A stretch of DNA of 64,000 nucleotides from Aquamicrobium sp. (GTDB taxonomy: Bacteria; Pseudomonadota; Alphaproteobacteria; Rhizobiales; Rhizobiaceae), in the NCBI GenBank assembly GCA_019739225.1, contig JAHHDT010000001.1, positions 434,001 to 498,000 on the forward strand. Direction: 5' to 3'. This document shows positions 35,818 through 45,675 of the stretch, piece after piece; within the stretch, counting starts at the first letter, position 1; each line of letters starts with the position of its first letter. The position numbers were made by a program, and so were the translations under genes. The notes below the pieces were generated by a model. That model saw only the letters and a list, made by a program, of their open reading frames with translations. It was not told the DNA's origin and searched no databases.

Positions 35818-36600
35818 ATGAAGATCGCCACCTGGAACATCAACGGCGTCAAGGCTCGCATCGACAATCTCGTGCACTGGCTGAACGACAGCCAGCCCGA
35901 CATCGCCTGCCTGCAGGAAATCAAGACTGTTGACGAGGGCTTCCCACGCGCGGAGATCGAGGCGCTGGGCTATCACGTCGAGACACACGGCCAGAAAGGC
36001 TTCAACGGCGTCGCAATCCTCTCCAAGCTCCGCTTCGACGAGGTCAATCGCGGCCTTCCCGGTGACGATGAGGACGAGCAGGCGCGGTTCATTGAGGGCG
36101 TGTTCTCCACGCCGCACGGCGCTCTGCGCGTAGTCTCGCTTTACCTGCCCAACGGCAACCCCATTACCGAGGACCGAAAATACGGCTACAAGCTGCGCTG
36201 GATGGACCGGCTGCAGCGCTGGGCGGCAGAACGTCTGGAGCTCGAGGAAGCGCTGGTGCTTGCCGGCGACTACAACGTGATTCCCCAGCCGATCGATGCC
36301 AGGCGGCCTGAGGAATGGGTCAACGACGCCCTGTTCCAGCCCGAGACCCGCGGCGCGCTGCGCAAGCTGGAATATCTCGGCTTCACGGACGCGATCCGCG
36401 CCGTCACCGATGCCGGCGACACCTTCACATTCTGGGATTACCAGGCTGGCGCCTGGCAGAAGAACAACGGAATCCGCATCGACCACCTGCTCCTGTCACC
36501 GGAAGCGGCGAACCTCTTCGAGTCGGCATCCATCGAAAAGCATGTGCGTGCCTGGGAAAAGCCGTCGGATCACGTCCCGGCTGTGGCAATGCTCCGATAG
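35818..36600 (+). CDS. xthA: Exodeoxyribonuclease III
   Basis: A 260-residue metal-dependent AP endonuclease/3' exonuclease of base-excision repair. Active-site motifs are present in order: MKIATWNINGVKARI, IACLQEIKTVD (catalytic Glu), LVLAGDYNVIP and IRIDHLLLSP with the terminal WEKPSDHVP. It is coupled to erpA by a four-base gap. Confidence 0.94.
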   Translation: MKIATWNINGVKARIDNLVHWLNDSQPDIACLQEIKTVDEGFPRAEIEALGYHVETHGQKGFNGVAILSKLRFDEVNRGLPGDDEDEQARFIEGVFSTPHGALRVVSLYLPNGNPITEDRKYGYKLRWMDRLQRWAAERLELEEALVLAGDYNVIPQPIDARRPEEWVNDALFQPETRGALRKLEYLGFTDAIRAVTDAGDTFTFWDYQAGAWQKNNGIRIDHLLLSPEAANLFESASIEKHVRAWEKPSDHVPAVAMLR

Positions 36601-36638
36601 ACGAAAGCAGCCCTCGGTCCACAGGCCTCGACAGGGCC

Positions 36639-36836
36639 AAAGCGCGTTGCGCGTTGGCGGATTCATATCGACGACGTCATCCTCGGGCTTGTCCCGAGGA
36701 TCTACTGCTCTGACAGGTTGGCAGATCCTCGGGACAAGCCCGAGGATGACGTCGCTGAGCTGAGGTGTTCGATGCGAATCGACGCGGCGCATGTTTAAAG
36801 CTGCTATCTGAATACCATCGGCAGCGACGCGCTTTA
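36639..36836. repeat. Nested palindromic repeat (MITE-like), copy B
   Basis: This 198-base copy of the element at 4525-4717 has perfect 32-base inner arms (36672-36703 and 36723-36754) around a 19-base loop. A five-base duplication (CTGAG) is the main length difference. The loop is the reverse complement of the copy A loop. Its last bases, TTA, form the stop codon of exoR on the minus strand. Confidence 0.92.
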
Positions 36837-37643
36837 GTTCGCACCCTTTGCGAGCATGTCCTGTGCCAGCGCGATTGCCGTGCGGCGGTCAGCCTCGCCG
36901 GCGATCGCGAAGGCCTCTTCCTGCATGCCGCGTATCCACTGCTTGTCGGTGGGCTGGGCCCGCTCCAGCGCGGCGGTCATCATGGCCAGCCCCTTCACCG
37001 CCTTGCCAGACTGGAAAAGCAGGTTGCCAAGCGTGGCCTGAGCGCCGGTGTGGCCCTTCTCGGCGGCGAGCTGCAGCCAGCGCCCAGCCTGCTGGATGCT
37101 CGACTTCATGCCGCCCTCGCCGTTGAGGAACATCTTGCCGATCTCGAACTGCGCCTTGGGATTGCGGTAGTTGGCGGCCGCGCGCATGTAATATTCCTGG
37201 GCCGCGGCGGCATTCGGCTGCACCGGCGTGCCGGGGATGCCGCTGCGCGCATAGCCTGCCAGCGCCACCAGCGCGTCCGAGACATAGCTTTCGTCTGGCG
37301 AACCGGGCTCTACATCCTGCGCGGCGATCGCCTGAAAGAACTTGAAGGCCTCGTAGTCGTTCTTCGTCACGCCGTCGCCTTCGGCGTACATACGTGCGAG
37401 CTTCCAGCGCGCTCCGAGCTGGCCGTTGTCTGCGGCGTAGCGATAGGCCTCGACCGCCTGCTCCTTGTGGCCGCTCTGATAGGCGGAAAAGCCGAGACGG
37501 AACACCGCCCACGGGTTGCGCTTCTCCTCGGGGCTGCCGATGACGGACTGGTCCAGCGCGTAGGCCCTGGGCGCCGCGGCACCCATCGCTCCAGCCGCTA
37601 CCGTACACACAATACCCGCCCTGACGACCGTACCTAGTGACAT
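36834..37643 (-). CDS. exoR: ExoR periplasmic regulator, Sel1-repeat protein
   Basis: A 269-residue exported protein. The signal peptide ends AAAPRAYA, and the mature part has Sel1-type repeats such as YRYAADNGQLGARWKLARMY, AQFEIGKMFLNGEGG and WLQLAAEKGHTGAQATLGN. These match Sinorhizobium ExoR closely. ExoR binds the ExoS (ChvG) sensor kinase in the periplasm and holds the ChvI response off, which controls exopolysaccharide and motility. No exoS/chvI gene is in the window. The ATG at 37643 gives a clean signal peptide. The stop codon lies inside the end of the palindromic repeat. Confidence 0.92.
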   Translation of the reverse strand: MSLGTVVRAGIVCTVAAGAMGAAAPRAYALDQSVIGSPEEKRNPWAVFRLGFSAYQSGHKEQAVEAYRYAADNGQLGARWKLARMYAEGDGVTKNDYEAFKFFQAIAAQDVEPGSPDESYVSDALVALAGYARSGIPGTPVQPNAAAAQEYYMRAAANYRNPKAQFEIGKMFLNGEGGMKSSIQQAGRWLQLAAEKGHTGAQATLGNLLFQSGKAVKGLAMMTAALERAQPTDKQWIRGMQEEAFAIAGEADRRTAIALAQDMLAKGAN

Positions 37644-37920
37644 GATACCCTGTTGCTCCAGCCCCGCCCGGACCCGAATGTCACGCAGGAGACCGCGCAA
37701 GCACATGCTGGATGGCTGCTGGTCGAAGACATCTGCGCTCTCATCGTCATCCTTGCCGCGGACAGCTGCGGCGTTGAATTTTCGTTTGTCCGGCAGCTCT
37801 GACGGCACCGTTCCATGACGCCCGCGAGCTAGCTCTCGGTTTATGGCGGGAAGTAGGCAAATTTCCTTAAGGCCGGACCATAGCCTATCCAGAGCGAAAC
37901 GAGTGTTGCCGGAAAGCCAC
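37644..37920. other. Non-coding leader/promoter region of exoR
   Basis: Between exoR and the ilvD terminator there are 277 bases without a convincing gene. This must hold the exoR promoter and a long 5' leader. I see no clear sigma box or ChvI-like site. Confidence 0.5.
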
Positions 37921-37953
37921 AACGAAAAACGCCAGTGGCAAGCCACTGGCGTT
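37921..37953 (-). terminator. Terminator of ilvD
   Basis: An 11-bp stem (37928-37938 with 37943-37953) is followed on the minus strand by a run of five T. It lies 37 bases after the ilvD stop. Confidence 0.9.
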
Positions 37954-37989
37954 CATTCGATCCCATGCCGGTATTTGCGGGAAAACGCC

Positions 37990-39825
37990 CTATTCAGGCA
38001 GGATGCGCACGGCGCCCTTGTCGGCGCTGGCGGCAAACGCGGCATACGCTTTCAGCGCCGTCGTCACGTTCCGTTTGCGGGGCCCGGCGGGCTTCCAGCC
38101 GAGCCTGTCCTGCTCCGCACGGCGGGCGGTCAGTTCTTCCTCCGAAAGGCGCAGGCTGATCGTGCGATTGGGGATGTCGATATCGATGATGTCGCCGTTG
38201 CGAACCAGGCCGATCGCCCCGCCCTGCGCCGCTTCCGGCGAGGCATGGCCAATCGAGAGGCCCGACGTGCCGCCGGAGAAGCGTCCGTCCGTCAGAAGCG
38301 CGCAGGTTTTCCCGAGCCCCTTCGATTTCAGGTAGCTGGTCGGGTAGAGCATTTCCTGCATGCCCGGCCCGCCTTTCGGCCCCTCATAACGGATGACGAC
38401 GACGTCGCCCGCCTTGACCTCGTTGCTGAGAATCCCCTTCACGGCCGCATCCTGACTTTCATAGACGACCGCCGGACCGGAGAATTTCAGGATCGACTCG
38501 TCCACGCCCGCGGTCTTCACCACACAGCCGTCCAGCGCGATGTTGCCCTTGAGCACGGCAAGACCGCCATCCTTGGAGAACGGATGTTCGACGGAGCGGA
38601 TGACGCCCTTTTCGCCGTCGGTGTCGAGTTCGTCCCAGCGGGCCTCCTGGCTGAAGGCCGTTTGGGTCGGGATGCCGCCCGGCGCAGCCCGGAAGAACGT
38701 CTTCACGGTTTCGCTGGTGGTGCGGGTGATGTCCCAGCGGTCGATGGCATCGCCCAGCGTCGCTTCGTGAACCGTGGGGCTGTCGCGATGGATCAGACCG
38801 CCGCGCTCCAGCTCGCCCAGAATGCGCATGATGCCGCCGGCCCGATGCACGTCTTCCATGTGAACGTCGTTCTTCGCAGGCGCGACCTTGGACAGGCACG
38901 GCACGTTGCGCGACAGGCGGTCGATGTCTTCCATCGTAAAGTCGATGCCACCCTCATAGGCCGCGGCCAGGATGTGCAGAACCGTGTTGGTGGAGCCGCC
39001 CATCGCGATGTCCAGCGACATGGCATTCTCGAACGCGCGCTTGTTGGCGACATTGCGCGGCAGCACGCTCTCGTCATCCTGTTCGTAATAGCGCTGGGCC
39101 AGATCGACGATCAGATGGCCGGCCTCGACGAACAGCCTGCGACGGTCGGCATGGGTGGCGAGCGTGGAGCCGTTGCCCGGCAGCGACAGCCCCAGTGCCT
39201 CGGTCAGGCAGTTCATGGAATTCGCCGTGAACATGCCCGAGCAGGAACCGCAGGTCGGACAGGCCGAGCGCTCGATGACCTTGACGTCCTCCTCGCTGAC
39301 GCTGTCGTCAGCAGCCGCGACCATGGCATCCACCAGATCGAGCGCATGCGTCTTGCCGTTGAGAACGACCTTGCCGGCCTCCATCGGCCCGCCGGAAACG
39401 AAGACCGCGGGAATATTGAGGCGCATCGCGGCATTAAGCATGCCGGGCGTGATCTTGTCGCAATTGGAGATGCAGACCATGGCATCGGCGCAATGTGCGT
39501 TGACCATGTATTCGACGCTGTCGGCGATGATCTCGCGCGACGGCAGCGAATAGAGCATGCCGTCATGCCCCATGGCGATGCCGTCATCGACGGCAATGGT
39601 GTTGAATTCCTTGGCCACGCCGCCGGCCGCTTCAATCTCGCGTGCGACGAGCTGGCCGAGGTCCTTCAGGTGCACGTGGCCCGGCACGAACTGCGTGAAC
39701 GAGTTGACCACCGCGATGATCGGCTTGCCGAAGTCGCCATCCTTCATGCCGGTGGCGCGCCACAGGCCGCGCGCGCCGGCCATGTTGCGGCCGTGGGTGG
39801 TGGTGCGTGAACGATAGGCGGGCAT
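37990..39825 (-). CDS. ilvD: Dihydroxy-acid dehydratase
   Basis: A 611-residue Fe-S enzyme for the third step of valine, isoleucine and pantothenate synthesis. The family signatures are [19 protein letters not shown] and [19 protein letters not shown], whose cysteines hold the cluster, and [20 protein letters not shown] near the end. It is monocistronic, with its own terminator. Confidence 0.97.
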   Translation of the reverse strand: MPAYRSRTTTHGRNMAGARGLWRATGMKDGDFGKPIIAVVNSFTQFVPGHVHLKDLGQLVAREIEAAGGVAKEFNTIAVDDGIAMGHDGMLYSLPSREIIADSVEYMVNAHCADAMVCISNCDKITPGMLNAAMRLNIPAVFVSGGPMEAGKVVLNGKTHALDLVDAMVAAADDSVSEEDVKVIERSACPTCGSCSGMFTANSMNCLTEALGLSLPGNGSTLATHADRRRLFVEAGHLIVDLAQRYYEQDDESVLPRNVANKRAFENAMSLDIAMGGSTNTVLHILAAAYEGGIDFTMEDIDRLSRNVPCLSKVAPAKNDVHMEDVHRAGGIMRILGELERGGLIHRDSPTVHEATLGDAIDRWDITRTTSETVKTFFRAAPGGIPTQTAFSQEARWDELDTDGEKGVIRSVEHPFSKDGGLAVLKGNIALDGCVVKTAGVDESILKFSGPAVVYESQDAAVKGILSNEVKAGDVVVIRYEGPKGGPGMQEMLYPTSYLKSKGLGKTCALLTDGRFSGGTSGLSIGHASPEAAQGGAIGLVRNGDIIDIDIPNRTISLRLSEEELTARRAEQDRLGWKPAGPRKRNVTTALKAYAAFAASADKGAVRILPE

Positions 39826-39961
39826 GGCGTTTCCAGTTCAACGTTTCTTTGTTGGCCTATACTACCGGCAAACGGACACGATGTCAGCGACCGTACCGGC
39901 GGGTACTCCCCTCCGATACGGCCCTGACATCATGCCGTCAATAGGCTTCGCCCCGCGCCGG

Positions 39962-40951
39962 TCAGGCTCGGTCGGTTTCGCCGGCGTGTGCGCGACGCTC
40001 CATGTCGGCAACCTGCTCGGGCGTTTTCTCCTCGCCGTCGGGCTCTTCCTTGATGAAGATCGACAGCAGCACCGAGCCGAGAATGAGCATGCCCACCACG
40101 CCGAGCGCGATCTCGGACGGCAGCTTGTACCAGTGCGCGACGATCATCTTGGCGCCGACGAAGATCAGCACCAGCGAAAGGCCATGCTTGAGGAAGCGGA
40201 ACTCCCGCATCATGCCCGACAACACGAAGAACAACGCCCTGAGACCCATGATCGCGAACACGTTGGACGAGAACACGATGAACGGATCGTTGGAAATCGC
40301 CAGCACTGCCGGGATCGAGTCGATCGCGAAGACGAGGTCGGTGATCTCGACCGTCACCAGCACCAGGAACAGCGGCGTCATGAACAGGACGCCGTTGCGC
40401 CGGGTCAGGAACTTCGACCCCTCGTAGTCCTCGGTCACGCGCCCGGTGCTGCGCAGCCATTTGACGACCCGGCTGTTGCCGGGATCGGCCATGTCTCCGT
40501 CCGAGGTCATCATCTTGTAGCCGGAGATGAGCAGCACGACGCCGAGGATCATGCCAACCCAGAAGAACTGGTCGACCAGCTTCACACCCGGCACGATCAG
40601 CGACAATCGCATGACGATGGCGCCCACGATGCCGTAGAAGAGAACGCGGTATTGCGCTTCCTGCGGAACCTTGAAGTAGGCAAAGATCAGGGCGATCACG
40701 AAGATGTTGTCCAGCGAAAGCGCCTGCTCGACGAGATAACCCGTCAGGAATTCGGAACCGCGCTGCGGCCCCTCGAAGTAGAAGATGCTGGCCGCGAACA
40801 GCATCGCCAGCGAGACATACCCGCCGACGGTCAACAAGGCTTCGCGGGTGGAGATGACGTGGTCCTTGCGGTGCAGGACGAACAGGTCGAAGAAAAGGAT
40901 CAAGGCGACGAACGCCAGGAATCCAGGCCAGAGCCACTCATGGTCAAACAT
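39962..40951 (-). CDS. TerC family integral membrane protein
   Basis: A 329-residue membrane protein with about nine helices and the family motifs EQALSLDNIFVIALIFAYFK and VEITDLVFAIDSIPAVLAIS. Members such as Alx and TerC are tied to manganese export and to metalation of exported proteins. A Mn function is inferred here. The 254-base upstream region contains GC-rich stems, but I could not match a yybP-ykoY riboswitch. Confidence 0.92.
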   Translation of the reverse strand: MFDHEWLWPGFLAFVALILFFDLFVLHRKDHVISTREALLTVGGYVSLAMLFAASIFYFEGPQRGSEFLTGYLVEQALSLDNIFVIALIFAYFKVPQEAQYRVLFYGIVGAIVMRLSLIVPGVKLVDQFFWVGMILGVVLLISGYKMMTSDGDMADPGNSRVVKWLRSTGRVTEDYEGSKFLTRRNGVLFMTPLFLVLVTVEITDLVFAIDSIPAVLAISNDPFIVFSSNVFAIMGLRALFFVLSGMMREFRFLKHGLSLVLIFVGAKMIVAHWYKLPSEIALGVVGMLILGSVLLSIFIKEEPDGEEKTPEQVADMERRAHAGETDRA

Positions 40952-41139
40952 GTTTTTGGAGTTTCGGTAGCGCTGCGTGGGCGCGTCGTCGATCGGTCCG
41001 ACATCACAGGCGACGCCTCGCCTGCCAGAGGGGCCCGGCCCGGGTGACTGCGCGTAAAAATGGGGCCAACACGCCGAAAATTCAAGGCCTTTCAGCGATC
41101 GGCGCCCGAAAAGCTGTTTGCGGCCCTTTCAGCGCACGC

Positions 41140-41168
41140 AAAAAGGCCCGGGTCATGCCCGGGCCTTT
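41140..41168 (-). terminator. Terminator of the FadL-type gene
   Basis: The stem AAAGGCCCGGG paired with CCCGGGCCTTT around a five-base loop is followed on the minus strand by a run of T. Confidence 0.9.
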
Positions 41169-41205
41169 GACGAAGCTCGTCTGTGGCGGCGGGAAGCCGC
41201 TCGGC

Positions 41206-42321
41206 TTACCAGCTCAGCTTGTAGCCGACATTCAGCGCGTACGCCCAGCCGCTGTCGACCGCGCGACCCGCATTGGCACCGAACACTTCTTCGGCGGAAG
41301 TCAAGTATGAAACGCCGACGCCGCCGCGCAGTTCGCCACCCCACGAGTCCTTCACCGAACCGCCCAGCGCAACGGTCCACGTGTCGCTCGACAGGTCCCA
41401 ACCCGTGCTGACGCCCTGATCCCAGGTCAGGCTCGCCAGACCAGAAATACGGTCGTTGAAGGCATGTCCGACGCCTCCGGTAACCGTCCAGCCGTCCTTC
41501 CAGTTATAGACATCGAGGCTGTCGGCGGGCGGGAAGTCGGGAACCGACACGGCGAGCTGGTTCTGCACGCTCCAGTCCGTCCATTTGACCGAGCCGAACG
41601 CCAGCCAGCCGGGCGCGATGCCGCTCTGAACCTTGAGCTCGAGGTTCTGCGGGAGATTGCCCGTCCCGAAGGCGGGGACGTCGACGCCCATCGCCGGGAG
41701 CATGAAGCGGCCGTCAGCGCCGTAGGAGGTGGAGGACCGATAGAGAAGCTGCGTCCTGAATGCGATCTCCGGGATGTCGTAGGCCACGCCGAGGCGGTAG
41801 CCGTAATCGGTGCCGTCAAGCGTGAGGTCTGCGTTGGCTACACCCGGAATGACGGAATTGACGCGCTCGTAGTCGAAGCGCTCAACGAAGGCGCCGCCGA
41901 TGACGTAGAAATTGCCCCGCTCCATGCCGAACTTGGCGGCACAGGTCAGTGCGAATTCATCGACTGTGAACTCTTCCGTCAGCTTGCCTGGAAGCAGGCG
42001 CCCCTCGTAGTTCATGCTTCCGCCATAGGCCTGCGTGTAGGTGCCCGCGCAACTCAGCGGGTCGAACAGCCGCACCTTTGCGGCAATCGACGGGATGAAA
42101 TAGCTCTCCGTGTAATCCTTGCCGATGAGGCCGGGATCACCGTCGTTCGTGATCTTCCGGCTGGGACTGACGAACGTCACCCCGGCGCGAATATCGAACT
42201 GTCCCGGTTCGTACAGGATGTCGGTGTCGGCCGAGCCGCGCGAGAAGCCGCCAGCCTGCGCGCTGCCTGCCGCGAGCAGTGCCACCGCCAATAGCGATCC
42301 ACCGATTGCGTGGTTTTTCAT
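41206..42321 (-). CDS. FadL-type outer membrane hydrophobic-compound transporter
   Basis: A 371-residue beta-barrel. The signal peptide ends AAGSAQA, and the mature N-terminus GGFSRGSADTDILYEPG is the family's hatch-region hallmark. Alternating beta strands and a terminal aromatic residue (YKLSW) support an outer membrane barrel for fatty acids or aromatic hydrocarbons. The ATG at 42321 has GGAGGG eight bases upstream. A longer open frame to 42375 has no ribosome site. Confidence 0.9.
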   Translation of the reverse strand: MKNHAIGGSLLAVALLAAGSAQAGGFSRGSADTDILYEPGQFDIRAGVTFVSPSRKITNDGDPGLIGKDYTESYFIPSIAAKVRLFDPLSCAGTYTQAYGGSMNYEGRLLPGKLTEEFTVDEFALTCAAKFGMERGNFYVIGGAFVERFDYERVNSVIPGVANADLTLDGTDYGYRLGVAYDIPEIAFRTQLLYRSSTSYGADGRFMLPAMGVDVPAFGTGNLPQNLELKVQSGIAPGWLAFGSVKWTDWSVQNQLAVSVPDFPPADSLDVYNWKDGWTVTGGVGHAFNDRISGLASLTWDQGVSTGWDLSSDTWTVALGGSVKDSWGGELRGGVGVSYLTSAEEVFGANAGRAVDSGWAYALNVGYKLSW

Positions 42322-42506
42322 GGGTATCCCTCCTCTATGCCGCTCCCTCGGCACAACCATGAAACGAGAATGCACGAGGAACGTGCTCCGTCAAAGGGGG
42401 TAGTCCACGCCATCGCATGGCGGATGGCACGCCTCACCTTACGGCATTGCCCGAAAAGCGGCCGACATTCCTTGCGGAAGTCCAACCAAAACATTGAAAA
42501 GTAACG

Positions 42507-42535
42507 ATAATTTTCAGCTCGTCACATTACGGCAA
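42507..42535 (-). promoter_or_regulatory. Candidate promoter of the FadL-type gene
   Basis: On the minus strand TTGCCG and AATTAT are 17 bases apart in an AT-rich patch of the 296-base gap before valS. The -10 match is weak. No other feature is seen in the gap. Confidence 0.3.
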
Positions 42536-42617
42536 CAATAGGCCGAAAATGCGCGCCGGCCGCCACATTCCAATGCGGCGGCACGGCCAACTTGCAACCG
42601 AAAGCCGAATCGTCCGC

Positions 42618-45524
42618 CTAACCGGCCTCGCGCACCCGCCCCAGCGCGGTTTCCAGCTTGGCTCTGGCGTCGACAAGTTCTGCCTGCTTCTCGCGCTCGG
42701 CGTCCACGACGTCCGGTGCCGCCTTGGCGACGAAGTTCGGGTTGGCGAGCTTCTTGTCTATGCGCGCGATCTCGTCGGCGTTCTTGGCGAGTTCCTTCGA
42801 CAGCCGCGCCTCCTCGACCTTCAGGTCGATCAGGTCGCCGAGCGGCAGGCAAGCCGTTGCTTCGCCGATCACGATCTGCGCGGCGCCTTTCGGCGCGGCC
42901 GCGTCGAAACCAACCTCGCCGATGCGGGCCAGCCTGCGGATCGCCGGATCGTGGCGGGCAACCCGTTCGCGCGTTGTGGCATTGGCGCCGACCATGACCA
43001 GCGGTGCGATCGCGGCGGGCGGCACGTTCATTTCCGAACGCACGGAGCGGATGCCGGAGACGAGCTCGACCAGCCAGTTGATCTCGGCGGCGGCTTCCGC
43101 ATCCTCGAAATCGGGCGTCGGCCAGGCGGCGTGGCAGAGCAGCGTATCGCGCTCATAGCCCTCTCCAGCCGTCTGCGCCCACAGTTCCTCCGTCATGAAC
43201 GGCATGATCGGGTGCAGCAGCTTGTAGATCTCGTCGAGAACATGGGCCATGCAGGCTCGGCTCTCCGCCTTGGCCGCCTCGTCCTCGCCGCTGAAGACCG
43301 GCTTCAGCAGCTCGACATACCAGTCGCAGAACAGGTTCCAGACGAACCGGTAAGCAGCAGACGACGCATCGTTGAAGCGATAGCCGGTGATCCCGTCCGT
43401 CACCGCGGTGGTCGTACGGGTCAGCTCGGTAAGTATCCAGCGGTTGATCGTCAGCTTTGCGTCCTGCGGCCGGAAGTCCGGGTTGCCGGCAACCTCGTTC
43501 ATCTCGGCGAAGCGCGTGGCGTTCCAGAGCTTGGTGCCGAAGTTGCGGTAGCCGGCAATGCGTGCCGGGTCGAGCTTCACGTCCCTGCCCTGCGCGGCCA
43601 TGATCGCCAGCGTGAAACGCAGCGCATCCGCGCCGTATTCGTCGATGAGGTCGAGCGGGTCGATGACGTTGCCCTTCGACTTCGACATCTTGGCGCCGTT
43701 CTTGTCGCGAACCAGAGCATGGACATAGACCGTGTGGAACGGCTCCTCGTCCATGAAATGCAGCCCCATCATCATCATCCGGGCGACCCAGAAGAAGATG
43801 ATGTCGAAGCCGGTGACCAGAACGTCGGTCTGGTAGTAGGTGTCGAGTTCCTTCGTCTTGTTCGGCCAGCCGAGCGTCGAGAACGGCCAAAGCGCTGACG
43901 AGAACCAGGTGTCGAGCACATCCTCGTCGCGCGTCAGGATGTTGCCAGGCTCGAAATTCTCGAGCTGGTCCTTGACCCAGTCGCGCCACGGTGTGTCGAC
44001 GGCGAGGTAGTACTCGACCGCCTCATCCAGCGCTTCCTTTTCGGTCTTGGCTACGAAGATGTGGCCATCCGGCCCGTACCACGCGGGAATGCGATGCCCC
44101 CACCAGAGTTGGCGCGATATGCACCACGGCTCGATGTTCTCCATCCACTCGAAATAGGTCTTTTCCCAGTTCTTCGGCACGAAGTTCGTACGCCCTTCCC
44201 GCACCGACGCGATCGCAGGCTGGGCAAGCGTCTTGGCGTCGGCGAACCACTGGTCGGTCAGCATCGGCTCGATCACCACGCCCGAGCGATCGCCGAAGGG
44301 CTGCATGATCTTCTTGTTTTCAACGTAGGGAATGTCGTTGCCTTCGGCATCCTTGACCGTGACCGCCAGCCCTTCCGCATTGATCGCCTCGACGATCCGC
44401 CGGCGTGCCTCGAAGCGGTCGAGACCGCGATATTCGTCCGGCACGAGATTGATCCCGTCGACCTCGTCTTCTGCCGGCAAGTCGCCGGATTTGGCGATTT
44501 CCAGAGCCCGCGCTGCGTACACCGCATAAGGCTCGCCATCGGCCCGCATGCTCGCGCGCGTGTCCATCAGGCGATAGAGCGGGATGTGATTGCGGCGGGC
44601 GACCTGATAGTCGTTGAAGTCGTGCGCGCCGGTGATCTTCACCGCGCCCGAGCCGAAGGTCGGGTCCGGATATTCGTCGGTGATGATCGGGATCAGGCGG
44701 CGATGCTCTTTCGGGCCGACCGGAATCTCGCACAATTTTCCGACGATCGGCGCATAGCGTTCGTCGGACGGATGCACGGCCACCGCGCCGTCGCCGAGCA
44801 TCGTTTCGGGCCGGGTCGTGGCGATGGAGATGTAGTTGCGCTCTTCCTGGAAGACGACGTTGCCGTCGGCATCCTTCTCCACATAGGTATAGGTCTCGCC
44901 CCCGGCCAACGGGTATTTGAAGTGCCACATATGGCCGGCGGCTTCCTTGTTCTCCACTTCGAGGTCGGAGATCGCCGTTTCAAACGTCGGGTCCCAGTTG
45001 ACCAGCCTCTTGCCGCGATAGATCAAGCCTTCGCGATAGAGCGAGACGAAAACCTCGATCACCGCCTCCGACAGGCCGTCGTCCATGGTGAAGCGCTCGC
45101 GGTCCCAGTCGCAGGACGCGCCCAGCCGCTTGAGCTGGTGCATGATCGAACCGCCGGACTGCTCTTTCCAGCCCCACACGCGGTCGATGAACTGCTCGCG
45201 CCCCATGTCTCGTCTGTTCAGCCCGCTTTCGGCGAGTTGGCGTTCGACCACCATCTGCGTCGCGATGCCGGCATGGTCCATGCCGGGCTGCCACAGCACG
45301 TTCTTGCCACGCATGCGCTCGAAACGGATCAGGATGTCCTGCAGCGTGTTGTTGAGCGCATGGCCCATATGCAGCGAGCCGGTGACGTTCGGCGGCGGGA
45401 TCACGATGGTGAAGGCTTCCGCGCCCGGCTTCGAGCCGGCTCCGGCGGCGAATGCATTCGCATCCTCCCACGCCTGGGCGATCCGGGGTTCGACGGACTT
45501 GGCGTCGTAGGTTTTTTCGAGCAT
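42618..45524 (-). CDS. valS: Valyl-tRNA synthetase
   Basis: A 968-residue class I synthetase. The HIGH motif is in NVTGSLHMGHALNNTLQD, and the KMSKS loop in GAKMSKSKGNVIDP. The editing domain (TTRPETMLGDGAVAVHP) removes mischarged threonine. The C-terminal coiled coil (KVEEARLSKELAKNADEIAR) that grips tRNA is intact. It follows popZ on the same strand after a terminator, so it may have its own promoter. Confidence 0.97.
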   Translation of the reverse strand: MLEKTYDAKSVEPRIAQAWEDANAFAAGAGSKPGAEAFTIVIPPPNVTGSLHMGHALNNTLQDILIRFERMRGKNVLWQPGMDHAGIATQMVVERQLAESGLNRRDMGREQFIDRVWGWKEQSGGSIMHQLKRLGASCDWDRERFTMDDGLSEAVIEVFVSLYREGLIYRGKRLVNWDPTFETAISDLEVENKEAAGHMWHFKYPLAGGETYTYVEKDADGNVVFQEERNYISIATTRPETMLGDGAVAVHPSDERYAPIVGKLCEIPVGPKEHRRLIPIITDEYPDPTFGSGAVKITGAHDFNDYQVARRNHIPLYRLMDTRASMRADGEPYAVYAARALEIAKSGDLPAEDEVDGINLVPDEYRGLDRFEARRRIVEAINAEGLAVTVKDAEGNDIPYVENKKIMQPFGDRSGVVIEPMLTDQWFADAKTLAQPAIASVREGRTNFVPKNWEKTYFEWMENIEPWCISRQLWWGHRIPAWYGPDGHIFVAKTEKEALDEAVEYYLAVDTPWRDWVKDQLENFEPGNILTRDEDVLDTWFSSALWPFSTLGWPNKTKELDTYYQTDVLVTGFDIIFFWVARMMMMGLHFMDEEPFHTVYVHALVRDKNGAKMSKSKGNVIDPLDLIDEYGADALRFTLAIMAAQGRDVKLDPARIAGYRNFGTKLWNATRFAEMNEVAGNPDFRPQDAKLTINRWILTELTRTTTAVTDGITGYRFNDASSAAYRFVWNLFCDWYVELLKPVFSGEDEAAKAESRACMAHVLDEIYKLLHPIMPFMTEELWAQTAGEGYERDTLLCHAAWPTPDFEDAEAAAEINWLVELVSGIRSVRSEMNVPPAAIAPLVMVGANATTRERVARHDPAIRRLARIGEVGFDAAAPKGAAQIVIGEATACLPLGDLIDLKVEEARLSKELAKNADEIARIDKKLANPNFVAKAAPDVVDAEREKQAELVDARAKLETALGRVREAG

Positions 45525-45623
45525 CGAAGCGATCCAACGGATTTCGGGAAGAAGATGTGCGCCGGTGTAAACCGGAAGCCCCCCGGCAAGTCAACTGCGC
45601 CGGAGGCCACGGGTTCCCGCCAA

Positions 45624-45650
45624 CGAAAACGCCGCCCGGTGGGCGGCGTC
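45624..45650 (-). terminator. Terminator of popZ
   Basis: A 9-bp stem (45629-45637 with 45641-45649) with a three-base loop, followed on the minus strand by TTTTCG. Confidence 0.82.
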
Positions 45651-45675
45651 GACAAAGTCGGTCGTGCCGAAAGCG

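Noticed and set aside
40952-41205. yybP-ykoY manganese riboswitch upstream of the TerC gene
   Set aside because: The region has GC-rich stems, but I could not find the conserved loops. A covariance search would be decisive.
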